Positions 51,385 to 59,818 of a DNA stretch of 64,000 nt are shown here, in pieces. Positions within the stretch are counted from its first letter, which is position 1. The number at the start of each line of letters is the position of its first letter. The DNA is taken from NCBI RefSeq assembly GCF_044454545.1, contig NZ_JBITDV010000001.1:310001-374000 (forward strand), read 5' to 3'. Source of the stretch: Cryptosporangium sp044454545. GTDB lineage: Bacteria > Actinomycetota > Actinomycetes > Mycobacteriales > Cryptosporangiaceae. Made by a program: the position numbers and the translations under genes. The notes beneath the pieces were generated by a model, which saw only the letters and a program-made list of their open reading frames with translations, ran no database searches and had not been told where the DNA came from.

Positions 51385-51439
51385 GGACGCGGGACGGCCC
51401 CGGCTGCCGGGCTCAGGTGGGGCGCGCCCGGCTGCCGGG

Positions 51440-52597
51440 CTAGGCGGGCCGCTCTCCGCGGAGGTGGGCCGCGGCCGCACCGGCCGGGTCGAGGGCCCGG
51501 ATCCGGGCCCCGAGTGCGGACGCCGCGGCGCGGTGCGGCCCGGGCTCGAGCAGCCCGGCGATCGCGGCCCGCAGGGCGGCGGCCCCCGACCGGCGCGGCA
51601 GCGTCCGCCCGGCCCCGGCGGCGGCCACCGCCGACCCGATCGCCGGATGGTCCATCAGCGGATGCCCGGGCAGCACCAGCACCGGGACCCCGTGGGCCAG
51701 CGCGCGCATCGTCGTCCCGTGACCGCCGTGCCCGACGACCAGGCCGACGCCCGGCAGCAGCGTCTCGTGGTCGGCGTGGCGCACGACCCTGGCGTTGGCC
51801 GGGGCGCGCAGGGAGGCCGGATCGACCGAGGCGCCGGTCGTCATGACCGCGTCGACGTCGAGGCCGCCGGCCGCGTCGAGCAACGCCTGCAGCGTCCGGT
51901 CCTGCCCCGGGTACCAGATCGAGCTCAGGCTCAGCAGCACCCGGGGCCGCCCCGCGGCCGCCGGCGGCGGGGCGTCCGGCGAGGCCGCGTCCGGCGGGGC
52001 CGCGTCCGATGGCCCGGCGTTGGGCGGGGCCGTCGGGGTGACCGGGCCGACGCAGGTCAGGCCGGTGAACGCGCCGGCGCGGCCGGTGCCGAATCCGGGC
52101 AGGACGGTGGCGATCGCCGACTCCGCGGCGCCCCAGACCCGGGCCGGCCCGCAGCCGCGCAGCGCCGCCACGGCCGCGATCGGCGTCCGGGCGAACGGCC
52201 CGGCGAAGTACGACGGCAGCGTGTGCACCAGCGTCACCGTGCGGTACCCGGCCGCGGCGACCGCGCGCCCCACCGCCAGCAGCAGACAGTCCACGACCAC
52301 GACGTCGGCGCGCTCCCGGGCCGCCACCGCGACCGCGCCGCGCCCGGCCGCCGGGTCGGTCAGCACCGCGCTGAGCGCTCCGACCGTCCGCGCCGCGCTG
52401 CGGTGGACGGCCGGGTCGTACGGCCGCAGCCCGGGCAGCGGCGCGAACCGGAGCCCGGCCGCGCCCACCGCGGCGGCCTGTTCCGGATGGCCGAGCACGA
52501 GTGCCCGCCCGCCGTCCGCGGCGAAGCGCTGGGCGACGCCGAGCAGCGGCGGGAGGTTGCCGCCCGCACGGAGCGTGACGAAGAGGCCTGTGGTCAT
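51440..52597 (-). CDS. UGT-type glycosyltransferase
   Basis: 385 residues of the GT-B/MGT fold. The N-terminal VTLRAGGNLPPLLGVAQRFAADG lacks the usual His of GH(V/I). The C-terminal nucleotide-sugar site is VGHGGHGTTMRALAHGVPVLVLPGHPLMDHP. A Pro/Ala/Ser-rich linker (about 195-225) separates the lobes. Family members glycosylate macrolides, flavonoids or other natural products, and here probably detoxify or modify an inducer. ATG 52597 overlaps the stop of the TetR gene, its likely regulator. Confidence 0.85.
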   Translation of the reverse strand: MTTGLFVTLRAGGNLPPLLGVAQRFAADGGRALVLGHPEQAAAVGAAGLRFAPLPGLRPYDPAVHRSAARTVGALSAVLTDPAAGRGAVAVAARERADVVVVDCLLLAVGRAVAAAGYRTVTLVHTLPSYFAGPFARTPIAAVAALRGCGPARVWGAAESAIATVLPGFGTGRAGAFTGLTCVGPVTPTAPPNAGPSDAAPPDAASPDAPPPAAAGRPRVLLSLSSIWYPGQDRTLQALLDAAGGLDVDAVMTTGASVDPASLRAPANARVVRHADHETLLPGVGLVVGHGGHGTTMRALAHGVPVLVLPGHPLMDHPAIGSAVAAAGAGRTLPRRSGAAALRAAIAGLLEPGPHRAAASALGARIRALDPAGAAAAHLRGERPA

Positions 52598-53196
52598 CGT
52601 GTGCTCCCGGTGGCCAGGACGGCCTCGGTCAGCCGTCGCATGCGGGCTTCGGTCGCGGCCCGGGACAGCCCCCGGTCGCGCCGTAGCAGCTTCCAGGTGA
52701 AGAGGTCGGTCGCGACGGCGAGGAGATCGAGGAGTTCCCCGCCCGAGCCGGACTCGGACTCGGACGACGCGGACGCGGACGCGGCGGAGCCGGGCCGGAA
52801 CGGCGCGAACACCTCGGCCACCCAGGCCCGGTGCAGGTCGCGGCCCGGCCCGGTGATCGCCGCGAACCGCGGGTCGTCGCGCTCGTGCCCGATCAGGTGC
52901 AGCATGAAGTCGCCGCGCCGCTCGTAGTGGGCGACCACCGTCCGCACCGCGGCGGCGACGTCGCCGACCGGGACCCGCCGCTCGTCGCGGGTCTCGTCCA
53001 GACCGGCCGCGATCGCCGCGCCGAGCAGGGCGTCCCGGGTGCCGAAGTGCCGCAGGACGGTCTGCACGCTGACGGCCGCGCGGGCCGCGATCGCCTCCAG
53101 CGTCGGATCGAGGTCGAAGGACTCCTCGGCCAGTTCCCGTACCGCCCGCAGGATCCGCAGCCGCGTCCCGGCCACCGCGTCCGCCCGGGAGCGCAT
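52594..53196 (-). CDS. TetR family regulator
   Basis: 200 residues. The helix-turn-helix region is about 12-60 (LRILRAVRELAEESFDLDPTLEAIAARAAVSVQTVLRHFGTRDALL). The C-terminal domain includes a short acidic Ser/Glu run (SASASSESESGSGG). ATG 53196 is preferred; an ATG-type start 13 codons upstream is in frame. It is coupled to the glycosyltransferase gene by four bases and forms a two-gene unit with it. It is divergent from an ABC gene that lost its 5' end. Confidence 0.85.
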   Translation of the reverse strand: MRSRADAVAGTRLRILRAVRELAEESFDLDPTLEAIAARAAVSVQTVLRHFGTRDALLGAAIAAGLDETRDERRVPVGDVAAAVRTVVAHYERRGDFMLHLIGHERDDPRFAAITGPGRDLHRAWVAEVFAPFRPGSAASASASSESESGSGGELLDLLAVATDLFTWKLLRRDRGLSRAATEARMRRLTEAVLATGSTR

Positions 53197-53281
53197 CGTG
53201 TACGTCCGTTTCACGGTAACGAACACTGCCGTCAAATAGCTTTCGCGTCAATGCCTACTCACGTGGAATACCTGCCGGAAG

Positions 53282-53821
53282 TCGGGCGTCCGGTACGCCG
53301 ACCTGGAGTGGCCGCTGCGCGAGGTCGGCGCGGTGCTCGACGCCCGGAGCGCCCACCCCGGCCGCACCGCCCGCGCGCACCTGGCCGCGCTGGCCCGCAG
53401 CAACCGGATCCCGTTGCCGCGGGTGGACGAGGTGCTCGACCGGGTCGGGCTGACCGCGGTCGCCGGCACCCGGGCCGGGACGTTCTCGCTCGGGATGAGC
53501 CAGCGCCTCGGCATCGCGGCCGCCCTGCTCGGCGACCCCGGCGTGTACGTGTTCGACGAGCCGGTCAACGGCCTCGACCCGGAGGGCGTCCGCTGGGTGC
53601 GGGAGCTCGGGCGCTCGCTGGCCGCCGAGGGCCGCACGGTGCTGCTCTCGTCGCACCTGATCAGCGAGGCCCAGCTCATCGCCGATCACCTGCTGGTCCT
53701 CGGCCGCGGGCGGTTGCTCGCCGATGCCCCGCTCGCCGGCCTCCTCGCGTCCCATCGCTCGCTGGAGGACGCCTACCTGGCGCTGACCTCGGACAGCGTC
53801 GAGTACGGGGTGACCCGATGA
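53282..53821 (+). pseudogene. ABC transporter ATP-binding protein, 5'-truncated
   Basis: From 53282 the frame reads SGVRYADLEWPLREVGAVLDARSAHPGRTARAHLAALARS, then LGMSQRLGIAAALLG (signature), VYVFDEPVNGLDPEG (Walker B) and LLSSHLISEAQLIADHLLVLG. It is typical of bacitracin/antibiotic-type ABC ATPases. The first 60 or so residues with Walker A are missing: upstream of Ser the frame reads TWNTCRK and unrelated codons, with no start except GTG 53333 inside the gene. It is still coupled to the intact permease gene. The ATPase cannot bind ATP normally. Confidence 0.8.
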
Positions 53822-54582
53822 GCGCGGCGATGGCTTTCGAGTGGGTGAAACTGCGGACGTTGCGCTCGACCTGGTGGTGCGTGGGCGTCGCGGCCCTGCT
53901 GCAGGTGCTCTACGCGCTGCTGCTCGGCGTCGACGCACGCTCCGATCTGGAGCACAGCGGCGGGCCGTCGGACCTGGCCGTGGGCGACGCGGGGCTGTTG
54001 TCGGTGCAGTTCGACCAGTACGCGCTGATCGCCGCGGCGCTGCTCGCGGTGACCGGGGAGTACGCGAGCGGCACGATCGGCGTCACGCTGCGCGCGGTGC
54101 CGGTCCGGGGCCGGATGCTGGCCGCGAAGGCGCTGGTCGTGGCCCTGGCCGCGGCCGGGGTGGCCACGGCCCTGATGCTGCTGGCAGCGGTCGCGGGCGG
54201 GCTGGCCGCCGGGTCCTCCGCCGGCTGGGACGGGCCCGGGCTGCGCGGCGACACCGCGCTGGTGGCCGCGTACGCGGCGGCGATCGCGGTGTTCGCGCTC
54301 GGGCTCGGCACCGCGATCCGCAGCGCGGTCGGCGGCCCGACGGTCGTACTGGTCATCGCGGTGGTGCTGCCGACCGTGCTGGCCCGGATCAGCCTGGAGG
54401 CGGTCGCGCGCGTCGACGACTACCTGCCCGGCTCGGCCGGCGTCGCGGTGCTCCACGGCGCGCTCTCGGACCCGCCCGCCGCTCAGGCCTACGGCCCGAT
54501 CGCCGGGCTCCTGGTGTTCGCCGCCTGGTCGGCCGCCGCCCTCGCGGCCGGCTACGCCGTGCTGCGCCGCCGGGACGCCTAG
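53818..54582 (+). CDS. ABC-2 type transporter permease
   Basis: 254 residues, six membrane helices: FEWVKLRTLRSTWWCVGVAALLQVLYALLLG, then QYALIAAALLAVTGEYASGTIGVTLRAVPVRGRMLAAK, the usual motif of this permease family, and four further helices. Its ATPase partner upstream lacks the Walker A region, so the permease may be orphaned unless another ATPase serves it. ATG 53818 overlaps the ATPase stop codon (ATGA). Confidence 0.88.
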   Translation: MSAAMAFEWVKLRTLRSTWWCVGVAALLQVLYALLLGVDARSDLEHSGGPSDLAVGDAGLLSVQFDQYALIAAALLAVTGEYASGTIGVTLRAVPVRGRMLAAKALVVALAAAGVATALMLLAAVAGGLAAGSSAGWDGPGLRGDTALVAAYAAAIAVFALGLGTAIRSAVGGPTVVLVIAVVLPTVLARISLEAVARVDDYLPGSAGVAVLHGALSDPPAAQAYGPIAGLLVFAAWSAAALAAGYAVLRRRDA

Positions 54583-54586
54583 GCCC

Positions 54587-54654
54587 GGCGTCAGGGGCCC
54601 GGCGTCAGGGGCCCGGCGTCAGGGGCCCGGCGTCAGGGGCCCGGCGTCAGGGGG
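54587..54654. repeat. 14-bp tandem repeat
   Basis: Four full units of GGCGTCAGGGGCCC plus a partial fifth, running from the permease stop into the 3' end of the convergent gene. The stop codon of that gene (54647-54649) lies in the last unit. Each unit contains a GGGGCCC half-palindrome. Confidence 0.85.
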
Positions 54655-55594
54655 TCCAGTAGACGTCGAACGACACCTCGACGTCACCGGTCAGTGACCC
54701 CGGAGACGGGACGAACACGATCCAGTCTCCCTCGAGCTGACGCCCGTTGAAGTCCGAGACGAGTGGACCGGTGCCGCCGGGTGGCGCGGCCGGAATGCTG
54801 TGCGTGACGCCGGCTCCCGGCCTTCCCGCGTGCCGGGGGTAGTGCGTCACCGTCAGGTCCCGGCCGAAGCGGTTCCGGACGCCGGTGATCGTGGCGTCCG
54901 GAAACGCCGCCAGCGCGGGGGTGGTCACGACCGACGACGACGCGGATCTCGTCACGAACGCGGACACCGTGAAGGGGACCGGACGAGCCGGCGGCCCACC
55001 GGGCGGCAGACCCGACTCGATGCCCAGTTCGGTGCCCGGGATGTCCACCCACTGCACCGAACCTGCCGGATAGAGCAGGATCCCGCAGACCGCACCCGCC
55101 CCGTAGTGGGCGACGTGCCCGCTCGGCATCCCCGCGGCGAACCCCTGCGACGACGCGTACCGGCCCGCGCGCCAGAACCAGGTGTCCATGCTGTCGGCGG
55201 CCGGATCCGCCGACAGGCCCAGGTCGAGGGCCGGCACGTCCCGGAATTCCGCGGTACCGGGGGCGATGAGATACGTCCCGAACACCAGCCCGGCGCCGTA
55301 GTCGGCCTGCTCGAAGTTGGGGAAGCCGTGCTGGTAGCCCTGGGCCACCGCGTAGGAGTTCGCCCGGGAGAAGCGCGCGCGCAGCGGCTGGCCGGTCAGG
55401 TCGCCGAACTCCGTCGCGGGGACGTCGCGCCAGGCCGCCGCGGCCTCCGGAAGAAGGTAGTGCCCGTAGACGATCCCGCGCCCGTCCTGGTAATCGGCGC
55501 GCTCGAAATTGGGCCAGCCGCACACGTAGGGCCGCGGTCCGATCCATTCGTTCACGCGACGGAAACGGAGCTCGATGTACTCGTCGGTCGCCAT
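54647..55594 (-). CDS. three-repeat aromatic-rich protein of unknown function
   Basis: 315 residues without signal peptide or membrane helix. Three tandem units of about 50-55 residues (roughly 8-65, 70-130, 132-190) share FxRx(N/G)xY...GFPNFExADYGxGxVxGxxLLxPGxxxWxDVPxxELG, with conserved Trp/Tyr/Gly. The C-terminal about 110 residues contain VTHYPRHAG and a beta-rich end (GDVEVSFDVYWTP). It looks like a beta-repeat, possibly carbohydrate- or surface-binding protein. Start ATG 55594 is chosen because GTGGAG, 9 bases upstream, fits a ribosome binding site. Confidence 0.72.
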   Translation of the reverse strand: MATDEYIELRFRRVNEWIGPRPYVCGWPNFERADYQDGRGIVYGHYLLPEAAAAWRDVPATEFGDLTGQPLRARFSRANSYAVAQGYQHGFPNFEQADYGAGLVFGTYLIAPGTAEFRDVPALDLGLSADPAADSMDTWFWRAGRYASSQGFAAGMPSGHVAHYGAGAVCGILLYPAGSVQWVDIPGTELGIESGLPPGGPPARPVPFTVSAFVTRSASSSVVTTPALAAFPDATITGVRNRFGRDLTVTHYPRHAGRPGAGVTHSIPAAPPGGTGPLVSDFNGRQLEGDWIVFVPSPGSLTGDVEVSFDVYWTP

Positions 55595-55690
55595 CGATGC
55601 GATCTCCACTTCACGAGGGGCTGCCTCGACACCATGATGACGTGACCGGCTCCACAGTCAACGGAAATGTCCACACTCAGCCCGGACGCG

Positions 55691-56368
55691 TCACCTCGCG
55701 GCCGGTCCGGCCGGCTCGTCGCCGGTGAGTCCGGCCTCGTGGGCCACCAGGGCGGCCTGGACGCGGTTACGGACCCGCAGCCGGGCCAGGATCGCGCTCA
55801 CGTACGCCTTGACCGTGCCCTCGACCAGGAACAGCCGGCGGGCGATGGCGGCGTTGGACAGACCGCCGGCCAGTAGCGTGAGCACGTCCCGTTCCCGGTC
55901 GGTGAGCACGGCGATCCGCGCGCGGGCGGCCGCGGCCCGGCCGGTGCGGGCCCCCGCGTAGGCGGCGATCACCCGCCGGGCGACCTTCGGCGACAGGAAC
56001 GCGGCCCCGTCGGCGCCGGCGTGCACGGCCGCGAGCAGCTCGCGCGGGTCACCGGACTTCAGCCGGAACCCGGCCGCTCCCCCGGTCAGCGCCCGGTCGA
56101 TGTACTCGTCCTCGCCGAACGTCGTCAGCATCAGCACCGCGACCGACGGCGCGACCCGGCGCAGTTCCTCGGCGGCGGCGAGCCCGTCCACGGCGGGCAT
56201 CCGGATGTCGAGCAGCGCGACGTCCGGGCGGTGCCGGCGCGCCGCCTCGACGGCGGCACGCCCGTCGGCGGCCTCGGCCACCACCTCGACGTCCGGGTCG
56301 GTGGTGAGGATCGCCCGGACGCCGGCCCGGATCATCGCCTCGTCGTCGGCGACCAGGACGCGGATCAC
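55691..56368 (-). CDS. LuxR/NarL family response regulator
   Basis: 225 residues. Receiver with Asp54 in VALLDIRMP, MLTTFGEDEYIDRAL, and Lys in GFRLKSGD. The C-terminal LuxR helix-turn-helix is LTDRERDVLTLLAGGLSNAAIARRLFLVEGTVKAYVSAIL. GTG 56368 overlaps the stop region of the adjacent kinase gene. The kinase is damaged, so this regulator may depend on another kinase or small phosphodonors. Confidence 0.93.
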   Translation of the reverse strand: MIRVLVADDEAMIRAGVRAILTTDPDVEVVAEAADGRAAVEAARRHRPDVALLDIRMPAVDGLAAAEELRRVAPSVAVLMLTTFGEDEYIDRALTGGAAGFRLKSGDPRELLAAVHAGADGAAFLSPKVARRVIAAYAGARTGRAAAARARIAVLTDRERDVLTLLAGGLSNAAIARRLFLVEGTVKAYVSAILARLRVRNRVQAALVAHEAGLTGDEPAGPAAR

Positions 56369-57536
56369 CCGCGGCCCCCTCTCGCGGTGCGGCCGGGAAT
56401 CAGGTCGACGCCCGCGACGCGTCCGCCGGCGAAACACACCCGGTAGACGTCGCGGACGGACGGGAACAGCGCGGCGCTGGTGCCGTAGTAGGAGCAGTCG
56501 GCGCCGGGCGGGCGGGGCGGCTCGGCGACCGCGGCACCGGCGGCGCGGGGGATCGTCGCGGTCAGCGTGAACACGCCGCCGGAGTCGCCGGTGGCGAGCG
56601 ACCCGCCGGTCAGCCGCACCCGCTCGGCCAGCCCGAGCAGCCCCGACCCCGGCTCGGGCCTGGGCCCGGGCCCCGTCTCCGGCCCCGGGCCGCCCCCGGG
56701 CACCTGGTCGGGGGGTGCGGGCAGGGGGTTGCTCACGGTGACGGTCACCGCGGCGGCGGTGTGCGTGAGGCGCACGCGCACCGGGGCGCCCGGCGCGTGG
56801 CGGGCGGCGTTGGTCAGCGCCTCCTGGACGACCCGGTACAACGCCCGGTCGGCCAGCCGCGGCAACCCCGTGCCCCCGCCCGGCCGATCGCCCGCCCGAT
56901 CGTCCGGCTCTCCCTCGTCCGAGGAGAAGTCGAGCACCAGACCGGCGCTCCGGACGCGCCCGGCCAGCGTGGCGAGGGTTTCGTCGGGCGGGGCCAGCGG
57001 CGCCGCCGCGGACGTGCGCAGGACGCCGATCACCGCGCGGAGCCGATCGGTGGCGGCCGCCGCGCCCTCCCGCAGCTCGGCGGCGGTGGCGCGCTGGGAC
57101 GGACCGAGGGCCGGGTCGAGCTCCAGCGCCCCGGCGCGCAGCGCGAGCAGGCTCAGCTCGTGGCCGAGTACGCCACCCAGCGGTCGGTCCCGCGCAGCAC
57201 GGCGGAGAGGAACGCCAGGCCGGGCGCCCCGGCCGCCAGCGCGCCGTACGTCCAGAGCGCCGGGCGGGGACGCTGCGCCGAGCGTCCGGCCAGGAACGAG
57301 AGGACCACGAACGGACCGGCCAGCCAGGGATCGACGGCGAGCACCCCGGCCGCCAGGACGAGCGACGCGAGCGGAGCCGCCCGGCGCAGGCCCACGGCGA
57401 CGGCGAGCACCAGACCCGCGACGAGCAGCCCCTCGGCGTACGGGCCGTCGTCGAGGCGCTCGCCGTTCAGCGGGAGCAGGACGCAGAGCAGCAGCCAGAG
57501 CAGCACGCCGCCGCCGATCCGCCGCACCACCGCCAT
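56365..57536 (-). pseudogene. sensor histidine kinase with internal deletion and frameshift
   Basis: From ATG 57536 one frame encodes a four-helix membrane sensor (RRIGGGVLLWLLLCVLLPLNG ... AFLSAVLRGTDRWVAYSATS) and stops at 57153. Another frame then continues with VLGHELSLLALRAGALELDP, the second half of the HisKA_3 domain, and an intact HATPase (LYRVVQEALTNAARHAPGA; GSGLLGLAERV) to 56365. The stretch holding the coiled linker and the phospho-accepting MHD of MHDxLGHELSL is missing. The junction sequence near 57165-57185 fits both sides, consistent with deletion at a short homology. The kinase cannot autophosphorylate as written. Confidence 0.8.
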
Positions 57537-57661
57537 GGAGCCGACCGTACCGGCGGCCCCCGGGCGACCGGCACTGCCGAAAGTCAGGTCCCCGCTCCCG
57601 GGCGGCCCGCCGGGGCTGGCCGCCCGCCGCGCCGCGGCGGACACCTGATCCAATACCGGAC

Positions 57662-58408
57662 ATGCGGTACGCGGCGATCGGCGACAGCTTCACCGAGGGG
57701 GTCGGCGACGTCCGGCCGGACGGGACCGTGCGGGGGTGGGCCGACCGGGTCGCCGAGGGGCTGGCCGCGGCGGGCGAGCCGGTCGGGTACGTGAACCTGG
57801 CGATCCGGGGGCGGCTGCTGCGCCCGATCGTCACCGGGCAGCTCGACGCGGCGCTCGCGCTGGACCCGCTCCCGGACCTGATCACGCTCAACGGCGGCGG
57901 CAACGACATGCTGCGCCCGGGTGTCCGGCTCGGTGACCTGATCGCGCTCACCGAGACCGCGGTGCGCCGCTGTGCCGGCGCCGGAGTGCGGCTGGTGCTG
58001 CTCTCCGGGGCGGATCCGACCGCGCAGCTGCCGCTGGGCCGCGTCGTCCGGCGCCGCGGGGTCGCCCTCACCGCCGGCATCGCGGCCCTGAGCAGCACGT
58101 ACGACCTGACGTTCGTGAACGTGTTCGGCGACGCCGAGATCCGGGACGAGCGGTACTGGTCACCCGACCGGCTGCACCTGGCGACGCCGGGCCACGAGCG
58201 GGTCGCGGGCCTGGTGCTGCACGCGCTCGGCCACGGCGACGTGCCGGCGCCCGCTCCCCCGGCGCCGCCCGCGGCCCGGAGTGCGCGGACGACCGCGCGG
58301 TACTACCGGGAGCACGTGCTGCCCTGGGTGAACCGGCGGCTGCGCGGCCGGTCGTCGGGCGACGACCGGGACCCTAAGCACCCGGTGTGGTACCCGGTGA
58401 CGGGTTGA
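57662..58408 (+). CDS. SGNH/GDSL hydrolase family protein
   Basis: 248 residues: block I AAIGDSFTEGVGD (catalytic Ser), block II-like NLAIRGRLL, block III LNGGGNDML, block V SPDRLHLATPGHERVAG (Asp/His). All SGNH elements are present. No signal peptide, so it is an intracellular esterase/lipase-type enzyme. A Pro/Ala linker and basic C-terminus (YYREHVLPWVNRRLRG) follow the domain. ATG 57662. Its end overlaps the convergent flavin oxidoreductase gene by 35 bases. Confidence 0.92.
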   Translation: MRYAAIGDSFTEGVGDVRPDGTVRGWADRVAEGLAAAGEPVGYVNLAIRGRLLRPIVTGQLDAALALDPLPDLITLNGGGNDMLRPGVRLGDLIALTETAVRRCAGAGVRLVLLSGADPTAQLPLGRVVRRRGVALTAGIAALSSTYDLTFVNVFGDAEIRDERYWSPDRLHLATPGHERVAGLVLHALGHGDVPAPAPPAPPAARSARTTARYYREHVLPWVNRRLRGRSSGDDRDPKHPVWYPVTG

Positions 58409-59555
58409 GCACGCAGTGGCTGCGGTCGGAGTAGATCGTCGGCATGCAGAGGTTGCTGTGGTCGCAGCGGCTCCGGGTGGTGCCGTCGGCCCGGATCCGG
58501 TTGATCAGGTCGGGCTCGCGCAGCAACGCCCGGCCCATCGCGACGAACTGGAACCCCGCGGCGAGCGCGGTGTCCATCGTCGTCCGGCCGGTGACGCCGC
58601 CGAGCAGCACCATCGGGAGGCCGACCGCGGCCCGCACCCGGCGGGCGTCGTCCAGCAGGTAGCCGTCGCGGTAGGGGTACTCGCGCAGGAACCGCGTACC
58701 GGCCAGGCGCAGGCCCGTGCGCAGCGGCTGCGGCATCGCGGCGGCGAACTCGCGCACCGGCGCGCCGCCCCTGAACAGGTACATCGGGTTGAGCAGCGAG
58801 CTGCCCGCGGTCATCTCGAGCGCGTCGAGCGAGCCGTCCTGTTCCAGCCACCGCGCGACGGCGACCGACTCGTCGAGCCCGAACCCGCCCCGGACGCCGT
58901 CGTCGAGGTTGAGCTTGGCGAGAATCGCGATCCGGTCGCCCGCGGCGTCGCGGACCGCGCGCATGATCTCGCGGGCGAACCGGGCGCGGTTCTCCAGTGA
59001 GCCGCCGTAGGCGTCCTTGCGCCGGTTGAGCCGGGGGCTGAGGAACGCGCTGGCCAGGTAGTGGTGTCCGAGGTGGATCTCGACGGCGTCGAACCCGGCG
59101 TCGATCGCCGTGCGCGCCGCGGCGGCGTGGGCCGTCACGATCCGGGTGAGGTCGGCGACGGACGCCGTGCGGGCCGCCAGCGTCGCGAACGCCGCCGCGC
59201 GGCTGGGGGTGAGCGCGAGCGCGCGCCCGCCCCGGGAGAGGCCGACCGGGCCGGAGTGCCCGATCTGCGCGGAGATCGCCGCGCCCTCGGCGTGCACCGC
59301 GCCGGTGAGGCGCCGCAGGCCGGCCAGCGCCTCGGGCCGCCAGACGATCTGGTGGCGGTCGGTGCGGCCCTCCGGGGAGACCGCGCAGTACGCCACGGTC
59401 GTCATGCCGACGCCCCCGGCGGCGAACCCGGCGTGGAACGCGATCAGCGCGTCGGTGACCAGGCCGTCGCGGGCCCGGTTCTCGTAGGTCGCGGACTTGA
59501 TCACCCGGTTGCGCAGCCGGATCGGCCCGAGCGCGGCCTCCTCGAAGATCTTCAC
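58374..59555 (-). CDS. NADH:flavin oxidoreductase (old yellow enzyme family)
   Basis: 393-residue TIM-barrel FMN enzyme: LGPIRLRNRVIKSATYEN, AQIGHSGPVG, DAVEIHLGHHYLASAFLSPRLNRRKDAYGGSLENRARF, VLLGGVTGRTTMDTAL, FVAMGRALLREPDL. The C-terminus has CDHSNLCMPTIYSDRSHC, three Cys spaced like the iron-sulfur region of dienoyl-CoA-reductase relatives, but short. It begins GTG 59555, immediately beside a tandem repeat and the N gap. It reduces an activated C=C bond. It lies next to the decayed steroid-degradation genes and may belong to that pathway. Confidence 0.9.
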   Translation of the reverse strand: MKIFEEAALGPIRLRNRVIKSATYENRARDGLVTDALIAFHAGFAAGGVGMTTVAYCAVSPEGRTDRHQIVWRPEALAGLRRLTGAVHAEGAAISAQIGHSGPVGLSRGGRALALTPSRAAAFATLAARTASVADLTRIVTAHAAAARTAIDAGFDAVEIHLGHHYLASAFLSPRLNRRKDAYGGSLENRARFAREIMRAVRDAAGDRIAILAKLNLDDGVRGGFGLDESVAVARWLEQDGSLDALEMTAGSSLLNPMYLFRGGAPVREFAAAMPQPLRTGLRLAGTRFLREYPYRDGYLLDDARRVRAAVGLPMVLLGGVTGRTTMDTALAAGFQFVAMGRALLREPDLINRIRADGTTRSRCDHSNLCMPTIYSDRSHCVLNPSPGTTPGA

Positions 59556-59599
59556 CGGGCGCCGCACGGTGGTTCGGGTGGCGTCGCCCGGACCGGCAG

Positions 59600-59696
59600 N
59601 NNNNNNNNNNNNNNNNNNNNNNNNNNNNNNNNNNNNNNNNNNNNNNNNNNNNNNNNNNNNNNNNNNNNNNNNNNNNNNNNNNNNNNNNNNNNNNNN
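59600..59696. other. run of 97 unknown bases (assembly gap)
   Basis: All bases are N. The gap sits in a 15-bp tandem repeat: the sequence before it (CCCGGACCGGCAG) and after it belong to the same unit, so the true array length is unresolved. Confidence 0.98.
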
Positions 59697-59698
59697 AA

Positions 59699-59803
59699 GG
59701 GCCCGGACCGGCAGGGCCCGGACCGGCAGGGCCCGGACCGGCAGGGCCCGGACCGGCAGGGCCCGGACCGGCAGGGCCCGGACCGGCAGGGCCCGGACCG
59801 GCA
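59699..59803. repeat. 15-bp tandem repeat (VNTR) at the N gap
   Basis: Seven perfect units of GGGCCCGGACCGGCA follow the gap, with a degenerate eighth. Read on the minus strand it encodes repeated LPVRA. It adjoins the 3' end of the SDR relic. Confidence 0.9.
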
Positions 59804-59818
59804 GGGCACGCAGTGCCA

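Noticed and set aside
51385..51439. Terminator between recQ and the glycosyltransferase gene
   Set aside because: Two CCCGGCTGCCGGG elements exist, but the loops are too short to form a stable hairpin; left unannotated.
52831..54582. Plus-strand frame beginning opposite the TetR gene and running into the permease
   Set aside because: It is antisense of tetR and then the wrong frame of the ABC relic; only the part from 53818 is the permease.
54587..54654. CRISPR array
   Set aside because: Units are contiguous 14-bp tandem repeats without spacers and there are no cas genes.
59699..59803. Collagen-like or pentapeptide repeat protein (LPVRA units)
   Set aside because: The coding impression comes from a 15-bp VNTR being a multiple of three; there is no start codon, and it adjoins an N gap and a relic.
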